Part shown: positions 1 to 8,569 of the stretch, one piece after another | Layout: the number at the start of each line of letters is the position of its first letter | Position numbering within the stretch: position 1 is the stretch's first letter | Origin: Candidatus Methanoperedentaceae archaeon GB37 | GTDB taxonomy: Archaea; Halobacteriota; Methanosarcinia; Methanosarcinales; EX4572-44 | NCBI GenBank assembly: GCA_905171695.1 | Contig: LR991653.1 | Location: 338,258 to 402,257, forward strand | Length of the DNA: 64,000 nt | Direction of reading: 5' to 3' | Program-made: the position numbers and the translations under genes | The notes under the pieces: generated by a model | Databases searched by the model: none | The model's input: the letters and a program-made list of their open reading frames with translations, nothing else | What the model was told of the DNA's origin: nothing

Positions 1-593
1 ATACTGAGAGCACCTTCAGGCCCGAGAGGATAACACACATGGTTGAAGGTCTCAAAGAACGGTTCGAGGAGAATGATTCCGATCTTGGCGCTGATAACGA
101 TGATGGGGTCGATCTTAACCCTTCCCAGTTCTTGAAACGCATACACGTTGCACGCGCCTACAACTCCAATCACCAGATACTCCTCGTTGAAGCAGCATCC
201 AAACTTGCAGAGGAACTGAAAGATACCGAATACCCTGTGCGCTTGCTGGTGGTCGACTCCCTCACCGCCCACTTCAGAGCCGAGTACGTGGGCCGTGGAA
301 CGCTTGCCGATCGTCAGCAGAGACTCAACAAACACATGCACGATCTGATACGATTCGCAGGATTGAACAATGCAACGGTAGTCGTGACAAACCAGGTCAT
401 GTCAAAACCTGACGCATTCTTTGGAGATCCAACAAAACCGATAGGAGGACATATCGTCGGTCACACAGCGACGTTCAGAGTATATCTTCGAAAGTCCAAA
501 GGCGAAAAACGGATCGCACGCCTCGTAGACTCACCAAGCCTGCCCGAAGGCGAGGCAATATTCTCTATCACAACCGGCGGCTTAAGAGACTGA
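1..593 (+). CDS. radA: DNA repair and recombination protein RadA (3' part)
   Basis: Archaeal RecA/Rad51 recombinase that polymerises on single-stranded DNA and catalyses ATP-dependent strand exchange. The gene enters from the left edge already in frame (first full codon at position 3, reading [10 protein letters not shown], a segment typical of the RadA core), so the N-terminal helix-hairpin-helix domain and Walker A are outside the window. Visible are Walker B (LLVVDS, encoded near 243-260), the DNA-binding loop region ([11 protein letters not shown]), the NQV(M) block and the C-terminal [17 protein letters not shown] segment. About 196 residues are present and the end (ITTGGLRD) is a normal RadA terminus. 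Identification is secure. Confidence 0.95.
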   Translation, partial: TESTFRPERITHMVEGLKERFEENDSDLGADNDDGVDLNPSQFLKRIHVARAYNSNHQILLVEAASKLAEELKDTEYPVRLLVVDSLTAHFRAEYVGRGTLADRQQRLNKHMHDLIRFAGLNNATVVVTNQVMSKPDAFFGDPTKPIGGHIVGHTATFRVYLRKSKGEKRIARLVDSPSLPEGEAIFSITTGGLRD

Positions 594-731
594 GATACGA
601 AGTCCACTTTTCTCCCCATCAAAACTCTTGTTACCAGCTTTGGTAAATTCCTGACTGGTAGTTTGTTATCTGAAGCGCGGTAGACGCAAAGGGTTAAATG
701 TGTGAAATACTATGGTACGGGGAGAGTGTTT

Positions 732-884
732 ATGGCGAGATTTATGGAGGCTGAGGCTAGAATTCTTCACGTGAAGATCTGCATGCGTTGTAATGCCAGA
801 AATCCTGTGCGAGCAACGAGGTGTAGAAAGTGTGGTTATAAGAATCTTCGAATGAAGTCTAAGGAGTCGAGAGGTGGGAAGTGA
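732..884 (+). CDS. rpl40e: Large ribosomal subunit protein eL40 (L40e)
   Basis: A 50-residue zinc-ribbon protein of the large ribosomal subunit. The sequence shows [20 protein letters not shown] followed by two CxxC pairs (CMRC and CRKC) that bind zinc, and a basic tail, matching the whole archaeal family. An in-frame ATG at 702 would add ten residues that the family lacks; the ATG at 732 is preferred because it gives the family N terminus (MARF) and is preceded by a purine-rich GGGGAGAG at about 720. It lies 8 bp upstream of the GGGPS gene and is probably co-transcribed with it. A TATA-like GGTTAAATG near 691-699 may be its promoter. Confidence 0.93.
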   Translation: MARFMEAEARILHVKICMRCNARNPVRATRCRKCGYKNLRMKSKESRGGK

Positions 885-892
885 GTTAGTAG

Positions 893-1645
893 TTGAGTGT
901 TGAAGAGAGGCTCGATGAGATCGTAAAAGCTACTGGTGCAGCTTTTTTGGTTCTTCTCGATCCAGAAGCCCAGGAACCCATGGTTGCAGGGAAGATGGCG
1001 GAAGACGCTGCAGCTGCTGGAGCGGATGGGATAATGGTTGGGGGCTCCACGGGTGTGGGTGGAGGGGTGCTGGACGAAACTGTTCAATCTGTAAAGAGAT
1101 CGTGCAGTCTGCCGGTGATACTCTTTCCCTCAAACGTGGGTGGGTTGAGTAAGTACGCCGATGCTGTCTTCTTTATGAGTCTCCTCAACTCGAGAGACCC
1201 GAACTATATCACCACCAACCAGGCGCTCGGTGCATTGATCGTCAAGCGTTACGGGATCGAGCCGATACCGATGGCGTACATCTTGATTGAACCTGGTGGC
1301 ACTGTCGGGTGGGTGGGTGATGCGCGACTGATCCCTCGTGATAGACCGCAACTTGCGGTTGCATATGCGCTTGCAGGTAAATACCTTGGGATGAGATATC
1401 TCTATCTAGAAGCGGGTTCGGGTGCCGAGAGACACGTGCCACTTGAGATGATCACAAGCGTCAAGGAAGCGATCGGGAGGGACTGTAAGCTCATCGTGGG
1501 AGGGGGCATCAGAGACGGAGAGAGCGCGGGCAAGATCGTTGAAGCCGGGGCGGATATCATCGTCACAGGAACCGCGGTAGAAGAGAGAAGAGATGTGAGA
1601 GAGAAGGTAAAAGAAATAACAGAAAGAATAAAAACGAAAAAATGA
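893..1645 (+). CDS. Geranylgeranylglyceryl phosphate synthase
   Basis: Catalyses the first committed step of archaeal ether-lipid synthesis, transfer of geranylgeranyl diphosphate to the sn-3 hydroxyl of glycerol-1-phosphate. The 250-residue TIM-barrel protein shows the family's phosphate-binding features: [10 protein letters not shown] after strand 2, a YLEAGSGA motif around residue 170, [10 protein letters not shown] and the closing VTGTAVEE. The start is a TTG at 893, eight bases after the L40e stop codon; no ATG gives a full-length protein. Pairing with the geranylgeranyl reductase at 51.6-52.8 kb covers the beginning and end of core lipid synthesis. The family is unambiguous. Confidence 0.94.
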   Translation: MSVEERLDEIVKATGAAFLVLLDPEAQEPMVAGKMAEDAAAAGADGIMVGGSTGVGGGVLDETVQSVKRSCSLPVILFPSNVGGLSKYADAVFFMSLLNSRDPNYITTNQALGALIVKRYGIEPIPMAYILIEPGGTVGWVGDARLIPRDRPQLAVAYALAGKYLGMRYLYLEAGSGAERHVPLEMITSVKEAIGRDCKLIVGGGIRDGESAGKIVEAGADIIVTGTAVEERRDVREKVKEITERIKTKK

Positions 1646-1670
1646 TTTTGAAAGATTGGTCAAAGTATGC

Positions 1671-2639
1671 ATGTTTATAGGGGTTGACCACGGCACCACT
1701 GCTATCAGATTTGCAACCAGAAACGCTTACTTTGAGATACCGCGAGGTGAAGCAGCAGAACTCGAAGAAGAGACACTGTTCGAAAAAATAGAGAAAGAGC
1801 TCGGTCTGGAGCGAGAAGAGATAAAGATGCTTGCCATGACCTACTCCATGGGCGACGGCATAGAGAGCATCACACCCATCGAGAAAACAAGAAACCGTGG
1901 ACTCCTCTCAGAGACCGGAGCAGGAGAACATATCGGCGGCGGGACCCGAGTCTTCGATCTGATACGTGCATCCCACATCCCAGCAGTGGTGATACCAGGC
2001 GTACATCGAGGCAGTGGCTGTGATCCACGACTCGACGTCTTCTCACATGGAGCCAGCCCTGAGAAGATCGGCATCGCATACCACGTCTTCGAGACAGGCG
2101 TGCAAAACTTCATCGTCTCAGACATAAGTTCCAACACTGCAACACTTGCCGTTGCAAACGGACGAGTGATCGGAGCTATCGACGCATGCATCTTTGCACC
2201 AGGCATCCATCACGGACCACTGGATGTTGAAGCCATAAGAGCAGTGGATGAGGGAAGATGCACAGCAAACGAGGCCTTTGCACACGCAGGCGTGATAAAA
2301 GAGACACCCTACAAGACGATGGGCGAACTCATCAATGCCTACAGAAGAGGCAAGAAGGACGCTTTAAGAGCGTTTGACACGATCTCACTCTTGAGTGCTA
2401 TGGAGATTGCAGGTATGAAGGTGCTGATGGAAGACTATGGTGTTGGAAGGGAAGATCATCGGATCTTTCTCTCCGGCACCATCAGCGAGATAGACTATGT
2501 GGTGAAGAGGATCGAGAAGCACCTGCAGAATTGCGTCGTCTCACTCGGGGGCATGAGTGCAGCGCTTGGACTCTCAAAGATAGCAGAAAGCGTCTACAAC
2601 GGACAAAAAGAGATTCTCGGTATAAAAGTTGAAACATAA
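1671..2639 (+). CDS. Methanogenesis marker protein 12 (Mmp12)
   Basis: A conserved protein of methanogens and relatives with an actin/hexokinase/HSP70-like (ASKHA) fold; biochemical role unknown. The N terminus (FIGVDHGTTAIRF) is the phosphate-1 loop of that fold, and ISSNTATLAVANGRVIGA (about residues 153-170) and FLSGTISE resemble later ATP-binding elements. Length is 322 residues from the ATG at 1671. A TTG at 1656 would add five residues (MVKVC) and cannot be excluded. It begins 26 bp after the GGGPS gene on the same strand. The family is found in genomes with C1/methanogenesis genes, which agrees with the fwd operon at 58-62 kb. Confidence 0.85.
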   Translation: MFIGVDHGTTAIRFATRNAYFEIPRGEAAELEEETLFEKIEKELGLEREEIKMLAMTYSMGDGIESITPIEKTRNRGLLSETGAGEHIGGGTRVFDLIRASHIPAVVIPGVHRGSGCDPRLDVFSHGASPEKIGIAYHVFETGVQNFIVSDISSNTATLAVANGRVIGAIDACIFAPGIHHGPLDVEAIRAVDEGRCTANEAFAHAGVIKETPYKTMGELINAYRRGKKDALRAFDTISLLSAMEIAGMKVLMEDYGVGREDHRIFLSGTISEIDYVVKRIEKHLQNCVVSLGGMSAALGLSKIAESVYNGQKEILGIKVET

Positions 2640-2743
2640 AGATAAAATTGTATCATATTTTAAAAGACTTTCCTCCAACGAATTTGATTTTGGCTATCTA
2701 GCCAGTTAGTTATAAAAATTGAGTTTTTAACTATGGACATGTC

Positions 2744-2813
2744 GGACATGTCCACATAAGATTATAAATACGGGAGACCATCTCTTATTTATGCTGAAGG
2801 TAAGGGATATTGT
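2744..2813 (+). mobile_element. Solo left end of an IS6-type element
   Basis: About 70 bp closely matches the left end and first codons of the decayed IS at 34.4 kb. Shared blocks include GTCCACATAA (2750 and 34401), the run ACCATC-TTATTTATGCTGA, and the next bases that encode MLxVRxIV of the transposase. The rest of the element is absent, so this is a scar left by deletion or one-ended insertion. It is preceded by a second copy of GGACATGTC at 2735. The scar covers the last codons of the thiolase gene on the opposite strand (see that entry). Confidence 0.75.
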
Positions 2814-3702
2814 ATTGAATTTCGCATGTTTTGCAGGTTTTGTTGTTGCCGGTTGGTTCTCCGCATACTTCACATCTCTGTATTGGTCTCGTGGTCTCTG
2901 TCTTTATGAGGCTCTCTGCTATCTTTTCTGAGCCTGTTAGGAGTGCGTATTTTGTGCCGGGATGGGCGGTCTCATAGTTGTTCAGAAGGTCGCGTACGTC
3001 GTTTCGGAGGGCTGTTCCTGCGTATGGGCATGTGCTGGTGTCAAGGGGCAGGTTTGTTGTGATGGCGTATAGTGCTACTTCTCTTTCTGGTATGCTTCGG
3101 AGTGGTTTTATTCTGGGTATCAGTCCTTCTTTTCTTTTCTCTGGTATCATTCGTGTTATTCGGTCAATGTTTGCGTGAAGGTAGTTCATGAGGATGGTTT
3201 GGGCTTCGTCGTCGAGGTTGTGGCCTATTGCGAGTTTTGTTGCGCCCAGTTCTCTTGCGGTGGAGTTCAAGAGGTTTTTACGGAGCACTCCGCAGATTGA
3301 GCAAGGATTCTTTCCGCTTTCTACCATTGTATCGAGGTCTGCTCCGAAGGTGTCTCTGAAGCTCTTGACAATATGGGTTGCTCCGAGTCTTCTTGTGAGT
3401 TGGTATGCGTGTTCGAGTGTGTGCTTCCGATAACCTTGGATTCCTTCATCGATCGATATTGCTACTATGGTTGTGTCCCGTCGCTTGGAGAATAGTTTGT
3501 GCAGGATGTAGAGGAGCATGCTGCTGTCTTTTCCTCCGGATAGTGCGACTGCTATGGTATCGTTCTTCTCGACCATCCTGTACTTTCGGATGTCGCGTTT
3601 TATCTTGCGCTCAACGTCTTCCTTGAAATGATGCTTGCAGAGGTGTGCACTCGAGTATCTCTGGAATATTATTGCGCTACGGTTGCATCTGTCACACTTC
3701 AT
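2785..3702 (-). CDS. tRNA 2-thiolation protein, TtuA/Ncs6 (CTU1) family
   Basis: ATP-pyrophosphatase that activates a tRNA uridine by adenylation and inserts sulphur, giving 2-thiouridine. Features in order: N-terminal zinc finger (CDRC, then CKHH), PP-loop SGGKDSS at residues 55-61, central CSIC and a later TCPYAG whose cysteines match the Fe-S ligands of TtuA, and a C-terminal zinc ribbon (CEVC...CKTC). Whether the target is U54 (TtuA) or the wobble U34 (Ncs6) cannot be told from sequence. The last eight or so codons (NIPYLQHK) are read from an IS remnant, so the natural C terminus was probably replaced; since it lies beyond the last zinc ligand, activity may be intact. Divergent from the Lrp gene at 3774. 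Confidence 0.88.
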   Translation of the reverse strand: MKCDRCNRSAIIFQRYSSAHLCKHHFKEDVERKIKRDIRKYRMVEKNDTIAVALSGGKDSSMLLYILHKLFSKRRDTTIVAISIDEGIQGYRKHTLEHAYQLTRRLGATHIVKSFRDTFGADLDTMVESGKNPCSICGVLRKNLLNSTARELGATKLAIGHNLDDEAQTILMNYLHANIDRITRMIPEKRKEGLIPRIKPLRSIPEREVALYAITTNLPLDTSTCPYAGTALRNDVRDLLNNYETAHPGTKYALLTGSEKIAESLIKTETTRPIQRCEVCGEPTGNNKTCKTCEIQYNIPYLQHK

Positions 3703-3773
3703 GAGTTATCCTCTCTCGTTTGGTAGGGAAGGTATATTAAGATAATTTGCATTAATCTTGGTGGTGTCCTGTG

Positions 3774-4268
3774 ATGGACGATGATAGGTTGAAAGAGTTG
3801 CTTGAGGTTGTTGAACACAGTCCGAAGATTCCGCCCGAAGAGCTTGCAGAGATGCTTGGAGTGAGCGTTTCCGAGGTGACTCAGAGTCTGGATGAACTCG
3901 AAGAGAGAGGGGTTATTCGCAATTACAAAGCGGTTATTGATTGGGATGCTCTTGGCGAGGAGTACGTGTATGCGATAATAGAGTTGAAGGTGGCTCTTGA
4001 AGATCGCAGCGGATACGACGCGATTGCAAAGCGGATAGCAGGCTTTCCTGAGGTGCGCTCTGTACACCTCGTCTCAGGTGATCATGATCTCTCGATCACG
4101 GTGCGAGGCAGGAGCATGAAGAGTGTGGCATTCTTTGTAGCAGAGAAGATAGCACCACTAAAAGAGATACGGGGGACTGTAACACATTTCGTGCTCAAAG
4201 CCTACAAAGAGGATGGAATAATCCTATTTGATGACGAAAGACCAAAAAGGCTATCTATAACACCATAA
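3774..4268 (+). CDS. Lrp/AsnC-family transcriptional regulator
   Basis: A 164-residue regulator with an N-terminal winged helix-turn-helix (about residues 18-62, EELAEMLGVSVSEVTQSLDELEERGVI) and a C-terminal RAM/AsnC ligand-binding domain. Members bind DNA as dimers or octamers and often respond to amino acids. It lies 21 bp upstream of a PLP aminotransferase on the same strand, an arrangement common in methanogens, so amino acid metabolism is the likely target; this is inference. A GTG immediately upstream (3771) is an alternative start. The 68-bp gap to the divergent thiolase gene must contain both promoters. Confidence 0.85.
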   Translation: MDDDRLKELLEVVEHSPKIPPEELAEMLGVSVSEVTQSLDELEERGVIRNYKAVIDWDALGEEYVYAIIELKVALEDRSGYDAIAKRIAGFPEVRSVHLVSGDHDLSITVRGRSMKSVAFFVAEKIAPLKEIRGTVTHFVLKAYKEDGIILFDDERPKRLSITP

Positions 4269-4289
4269 TACAATAAAGGAGGATTTTAA

Positions 4290-5483
4290 TTGTTTAGCGA
4301 GCAGACTACAGGCAGACAGAAAGTGGAACGGATATCCAGAAGAGTTCAGGAGATCCCACCATCAGGCATCAGAGAGTTCTTCGACCTTGTGATGGGCCGA
4401 GACGACATCGTATCACTCGGTGTTGGAGAGCCTGACTTTGCCACACCATGGCACATCAGGGAAGCCTGCATCTACTCACTCGAGAAGGGATACACGACCT
4501 ATACCTCCAATCAGGGACTCTTGGAACTTCGAGAACTGATATGTGAAGAGGTCCAAGAGGATCAGGGAGTCACATACTCGCCCGATTCTGTCCTGATCAC
4601 GACAGGTGTCAGCGAGGCATCAGACCTTGCTCTCCGCGCCATTCTCAACCCAGGTGATGAAGTGCTCGTCCCGGAACCGTCCTATGTATCATACAAACCA
4701 TGTGTATCACTTGCTGGTGGGAGACCCATACCGGTTGAGACGCGCCGAGAGGACGAGTTCAGGCTCACACCTGAAGGACTTGAGAGAGAGATAACACCCA
4801 GGACGAAGGCGGTGATCCTGAGCTATCCAAACAATCCCACGGGCGCTATAATGGAGAGAAGAGACCTTGAAGAGCTGGTAGACACCATAAACGAGCACGA
4901 CCTCTTGGTGATCTCCGACGAGGTCTACAGCAAACTCACATATGAGGGGAGACACACCAGTATAGCGAGACTGAACGGGATGATGGAAGAGACGATCATC
5001 CTGAACGGATTCTCAAAGTCACACGCTATGACTGGACTTCGAATAGGATATGCGATCGCTCCACAAGAGATCATTGATGCGATGAACAAGATACATCAGT
5101 ACACGATGCTCTGCGCGCCAATAACGGCACAGATGGGCGCAATCGAAGCACTCAGGAATGGGAGTGTTGAGATGGAGAGAATGAAGAGAGAGTACAACCA
5201 CCGCCGCAGAGTATTCGTGAAGGGTTTAAACAGGATCGGACTTGACTGTATAACACCGGGCGGCGCCTTCTACGCATTTCCCTCAATCAGGAGAACAGGG
5301 CTTGGCTCAGAAGAGTTTGCAGCACGACTGCTTGCAGAGCAACGGGTAGCGGCAGTGCCAGGCAATGCATTCGGCAGGTGCGGTGAGGGACACATTCGCT
5401 GCTCGTACGCAACCTCACTTGAAGAGCTGAAGATTGCCCTTGACCGAATAGAAGAGTTCGTAAACCAACACCCCCGAGGATAG
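4290..5483 (+). CDS. Class I/II PLP-dependent aminotransferase
   Basis: Fold-type I aminotransferase of 397 residues, closest by appearance to the archaeal aspartate/alanine/aromatic group. Visible are GVGEPDF near residue 45, the substrate-side NNPTG near 181, SDEVY near 209 and the Schiff-base lysine in NGFSKSHAMTG (K243), then RIGY. The precise amino acid substrate is not determinable. Translation starts at a TTG at 4290; a strong GGAGG (4278-4282) seven bases upstream supports this over downstream codons. Probably in one transcription unit with the preceding Lrp regulator. Confidence 0.9.
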   Translation: MFSEQTTGRQKVERISRRVQEIPPSGIREFFDLVMGRDDIVSLGVGEPDFATPWHIREACIYSLEKGYTTYTSNQGLLELRELICEEVQEDQGVTYSPDSVLITTGVSEASDLALRAILNPGDEVLVPEPSYVSYKPCVSLAGGRPIPVETRREDEFRLTPEGLEREITPRTKAVILSYPNNPTGAIMERRDLEELVDTINEHDLLVISDEVYSKLTYEGRHTSIARLNGMMEETIILNGFSKSHAMTGLRIGYAIAPQEIIDAMNKIHQYTMLCAPITAQMGAIEALRNGSVEMERMKREYNHRRRVFVKGLNRIGLDCITPGGAFYAFPSIRRTGLGSEEFAARLLAEQRVAAVPGNAFGRCGEGHIRCSYATSLEELKIALDRIEEFVNQHPRG

Positions 5484-5757
5484 ACCGGGCAGTGCAAATT
5501 CAAAACTTATTTATATCACTACTTCAATGATGGGGGGGATGTTGGTCTGTTTGGTGTTTGCTGGTTGTTCTGCGATCCAACAGCGGTCAAACTTATTGTT
5601 TGAAGCTGAGAAGAGAGAATTCTGGCTCATCAAGCATTTGAAGAGGAAATGAGGGTGATGTAAATCTCAGATCTCCAATATAAGATAAAAGACGGTGTTA
5701 GGTCTGAAAGCTTTTTCCACGCCAGTTTGATTGAACTATAGTTTGCTGAAGGTTAAG

Positions 5758-6045
5758 ATGATAGAGATTGAATTCTTCCAGACGGTACTCCTCGTGGTAG
5801 GGCTGTTGATTGCAGTTACGATACTGTTGTGTATATACCGGGCAGTGGTTGGGCCTGGAGTATTTAATGTGGTGGCTGCGGTGAATGTGATCGGGACAAA
5901 GACGATCGTTCTTCTGGTTCTTATAGGATATTACTTTGAAAGGCCGATGTTCTTTGATATTGCGCTTCTTTATGCGATGCTGAACTTTATTGGCACTCTG
6001 GTCTTTGCAAAATATCTGGAGCGGGGTGATGTATGCTCGAGGTAA
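5758..6045 (+). CDS. mrpF: Mrp antiporter subunit F
   Basis: Small membrane subunit (95 residues, three transmembrane helices) of a multisubunit Na+/H+ (Mrp/Mnh) antiporter. The VVGPGVFNVVAAVNVIGTKT segment is the MrpF signature (usually GP..DR..A.d.i). The ATG at 5758, with GAAGGT nine bases upstream, gives the family length; TTG codons farther upstream in the same frame are unlikely. It opens a nine-gene operon, overlapping mrpG by 13 bases. Confidence 0.88.
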   Translation: MIEIEFFQTVLLVVGLLIAVTILLCIYRAVVGPGVFNVVAAVNVIGTKTIVLLVLIGYYFERPMFFDIALLYAMLNFIGTLVFAKYLERGDVCSR

Positions 6046-6356
6046 TCGTTGTGGTATTCCTTGCTCTTGGCGTCTTCTTCCTCTTTGTCGGGGCGATTGG
6101 ACTGCTGAGGTTTCCTGATTTTTACACGAGGTTGCATGCGACCGGGAAGTGTGATACTCTTGGCGTTGCCCTCGTAATTCTTGGTTTATTAGTATATCAT
6201 CTGTTTTATTATTCTGATACGCCTCTTGTCTGTGTGAAGCTCTTATTTCTGATCTTATTCATCTTTATTTCAAATCCAACTGCTACGTATGCGCTGATGA
6301 AGGCGGCGTACAGAACCGGTCTCAAGCCATGGAAGCTGGGGGATGAAAGACGATGA
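6033..6356 (+). CDS. mrpG: Mrp antiporter subunit G
   Basis: A 107-residue membrane protein with the MnhG/MrpG signature GLLRFPDFYTRLHATGKCDTLG (residues about 22-43) between two hydrophobic helices and a third helix near residue 70. It is an accessory subunit of the antiporter. Overlaps mrpF by 13 bases and mrpE by four (ATGA), showing translational coupling in the operon. Confidence 0.9.
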   Translation: MLEVIVVVFLALGVFFLFVGAIGLLRFPDFYTRLHATGKCDTLGVALVILGLLVYHLFYYSDTPLVCVKLLFLILFIFISNPTATYALMKAAYRTGLKPWKLGDERR

Positions 6357-6853
6357 TTGAGAACGAGGGAAAGGGCTTCAGGATACTTGTGACTTTTTGT
6401 GTCATGTTTCTCTTCTGGCTTCTATTGTCAGGTATCTTTGATGCGTTACACCTCACTGCTGGTGTGATATGCAGTTTGATCGTTGCGGTGATCTCTTATG
6501 ACCTGCTCGTTGTGGGAAAGAGGAATAAGACACTTGTCAGGTCTTTCAGGCTTCTTCTCTATATACCATGGGAGCTCTGGCAGATAGTGCTTGCAAATAT
6601 CGATGTTGCATATCGTGTGCTCCATCCGAAGATGCCGATAGATCCACGTATAATAGAGTTTGATACGTCGCTAAGAAGCGATTTTGCTCTTGTTACACTG
6701 GCTAATTCTATCACTCTGACTCCTGGCACGATAACGATAGGCGTGAGGGATGGTAGGTTCTGGGTGCATGCTGTTGCAAAGGAGCCTGCGGAGGCGCTCA
6801 CAGTGGACGGGACGATGCAGCAGAAAGTGGCTGATGTCTATATGGAGTGGTGA
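6353..6853 (+). CDS. mrpE: Mrp antiporter subunit E
   Basis: MnhE-family membrane subunit of 166 residues: N-terminal hydrophobic helices, then LYIPWELWQIVLANIDVAYRVLHPKMPIDP and TLANSITLTPGTITIGV, both conserved in the family, and a soluble C-terminal domain. Starts at the ATGA overlap with mrpG. It stabilises or assembles the Mrp complex in characterised systems. Confidence 0.9.
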   Translation: MIENEGKGFRILVTFCVMFLFWLLLSGIFDALHLTAGVICSLIVAVISYDLLVVGKRNKTLVRSFRLLLYIPWELWQIVLANIDVAYRVLHPKMPIDPRIIEFDTSLRSDFALVTLANSITLTPGTITIGVRDGRFWVHAVAKEPAEALTVDGTMQQKVADVYMEW

Positions 6854-6862
6854 TGACCAAGG

Positions 6863-7666
6863 ATGATACCCTCTCTTGACCTTGCACTATTACTCTTCAT
6901 CGTGATCCTTGCGATAGCAACGATAACTGCTAAGGATCTTCTAATAGCGGTAATGCTCCTTGGTGCTTACAGTTTTCTGATGGCGATGGTCTGGGTGGAG
7001 ATGCACTCGGTTGATGTGGGATTTACAGAGGCTGCTGTTGGTGCTGGTGCATCGACTGCTTTTCTGATTGCAGCACTCTCAAGGACTGTGCGGTGGGAGA
7101 AAGATCTGACAGATAGAACTCCCAAAGAGAGGATGCTGCCGATCATGGCACTCGTTTTTATTATTATCCTAAGTGCTCTCTTCGTCTATGTAGCAGAGGA
7201 GATACCCGCGTTTGGAGACCCGCATTCTCCCCCCAATAGATACGTGAAGCTCTTCAGCCTCGATGCTGATGGTCTGGAGGAGAGTTTGAATCAGGGCAGG
7301 ATTCCAGATGAGCTGCTTGGCGAACTTGGTGCGATGGGTTTCAGAGCGGACGAACTGCCAGTAAAAGTTAAGGCAGTGGGCGATGGTGAGTGGGATGGAA
7401 TCATCGTTCCAGACGAGTTGCATTATCACCCCAAGGAGCAGAAGTATTATTTTATCAAAAAGGAGGAGGGTGGTAAGCTCGATGTTTACCGATATGCACC
7501 TATCATAAGGTATATAGAGGAGGGTCATCCCGAGACAGAGGTTCCGAATATGGTGACGTATATTCTCGCCGATTACAGGGGCTATGATACCCTTGGTGAG
7601 GAGACGGTTATATTTACTGCATGTGTCTCTGTTATACTACTCTTGAGGAGGCGGAGCAGGCTTTGA
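6863..7666 (+). CDS. MbhD/MbhE-type fusion subunit of Mrp antiporter with insert
   Basis: A 267-residue fusion. Residues 1-95 are a DUF4040/MbhD-type domain (three helices, with FTEAAVGAGASTAFLIAAL). Residues about 107-127 and 228-267 correspond to the two halves of an MbhE-like domain (VPNMVTYILADYRGYDTLGEE...). Between them lies a charged, soluble segment of roughly 90 residues (about 135-225) that ordinary MbhE proteins lack. In characterised Mrp complexes these domains correspond to the extra C-terminal part of MrpA, so here MrpA is split. The gene overlaps the next by four bases (TTGA). Confidence 0.8.
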   Translation: MIPSLDLALLLFIVILAIATITAKDLLIAVMLLGAYSFLMAMVWVEMHSVDVGFTEAAVGAGASTAFLIAALSRTVRWEKDLTDRTPKERMLPIMALVFIIILSALFVYVAEEIPAFGDPHSPPNRYVKLFSLDADGLEESLNQGRIPDELLGELGAMGFRADELPVKVKAVGDGEWDGIIVPDELHYHPKEQKYYFIKKEEGGKLDVYRYAPIIRYIEEGHPETEVPNMVTYILADYRGYDTLGEETVIFTACVSVILLLRRRSRL

Positions 7667-8136
7667 AAGGGGAGAAGATACCGCATGAGCGAGATATCGT
7701 GGTAGAGACGGTATCGAGGCTGATGATACCGTTTATCCAGCTCTTTGCACTCTATGTGATAATTCATGGAGCAGGTGGACCTGGTGGAGGATTCCAGGGA
7801 GGGGTTATATTTGGCAGTTCTTTTGTTCTCTTCATCATTGCCTTTGGTATTGGTAGGGTAGGAAAAAGAATTCCAGAGGGCATTCTCACTCTTTTAACCA
7901 GCTTAGGTGTGTATATCTTTGCTGGAGTGGGTTTGTTATGCTTAATATTTACCATTGGTGCTGTTCAGTATCTCAATTATGGTTTTGTTCCGTTGACAAG
8001 CCATTTTGAGGAGAACAGGGCTTTATGCATGGATCTTGTAGAGATAGGGATTGGAATAACGGTTATGGCAGCGATCACATCTATATTCTTCGACCTTGCA
8101 TGGGGGCGAAGTGAGAAGGAGGAGGAGCGGCAATGA
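7663..8136 (+). CDS. mrpB: Mrp antiporter subunit B (MnhB/MbhF)
   Basis: Four-helix MnhB-domain protein, 157 residues. The conserved HGAGGPGGGFQGGVIFGSS motif follows the first helix. The start chosen is TTG 7663, which overlaps the stop codon of the preceding gene (TTGA) and follows a purine-rich GAGGAGG; no ATG precedes the first helix in frame. Its C-terminal end overlaps mrpC by ATGA. Confidence 0.87.
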   Translation: MKGEKIPHERDIVVETVSRLMIPFIQLFALYVIIHGAGGPGGGFQGGVIFGSSFVLFIIAFGIGRVGKRIPEGILTLLTSLGVYIFAGVGLLCLIFTIGAVQYLNYGFVPLTSHFEENRALCMDLVEIGIGITVMAAITSIFFDLAWGRSEKEEERQ

Positions 8137-8519
8137 TAGACCTGATACTCGCAAAATATAATTACTGGACTTTTATAATTCTTATGCTCATCGGCTTCTA
8201 CGCAATGATCGCAAAAGAGAATCTGATAAAGAAGGTCATAGGCTTAAGCATATTCCAGACAGCCATCTTCCTCTTCTACATATCACTTGGCGATGTGATC
8301 GGAGGAACAGCACCGATCGTAAGTGACGAAACAATAAGCAAAGGATACATCTATGTGAACCCTCTGCCACACGTCCTAATCCTCACAGCGATCGTGGTGG
8401 CAGTAGCAACCCTTGCTGTCGCACTCGCTCTCATAATACGAATGTACGAAGAGTACGGCACAATAGAAGAGGAAGAAATAGTGAAGATAGAACGGGAGAG
8501 GGGGATAACATGCCAGTAA
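8133..8519 (+). CDS. mrpC: Mrp antiporter subunit C (NuoK-like)
   Basis: 128-residue homologue of complex I subunit NuoK with three helices. FYAMIAKENLIKKVIGLSIFQTAIFLFYISLG and PLPHVLILTAIVVAVATLAVALAL are typical MrpC; the helix-2 glutamate/lysine region is retained. A tail of about 20 charged residues follows the last helix. Overlaps mrpB by four bases; about 50 bp separate it from mrpD. Confidence 0.9.
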   Translation: MIDLILAKYNYWTFIILMLIGFYAMIAKENLIKKVIGLSIFQTAIFLFYISLGDVIGGTAPIVSDETISKGYIYVNPLPHVLILTAIVVAVATLAVALALIIRMYEEYGTIEEEEIVKIERERGITCQ

Positions 8520-8569
8520 ATGCAAATAAAACAAACAGAAGAGAACAGAAGAGAGGTAGGTAATAGCGA

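Noticed and set aside
5527..5652. 41-codon ORF with a lipobox-like start (MLVCLVFAGCSA) before mrpF
   Set aside because: Too short, no ribosome binding site, and the remainder has no domain character. The 5484-5757 gap otherwise contains nothing recognised.
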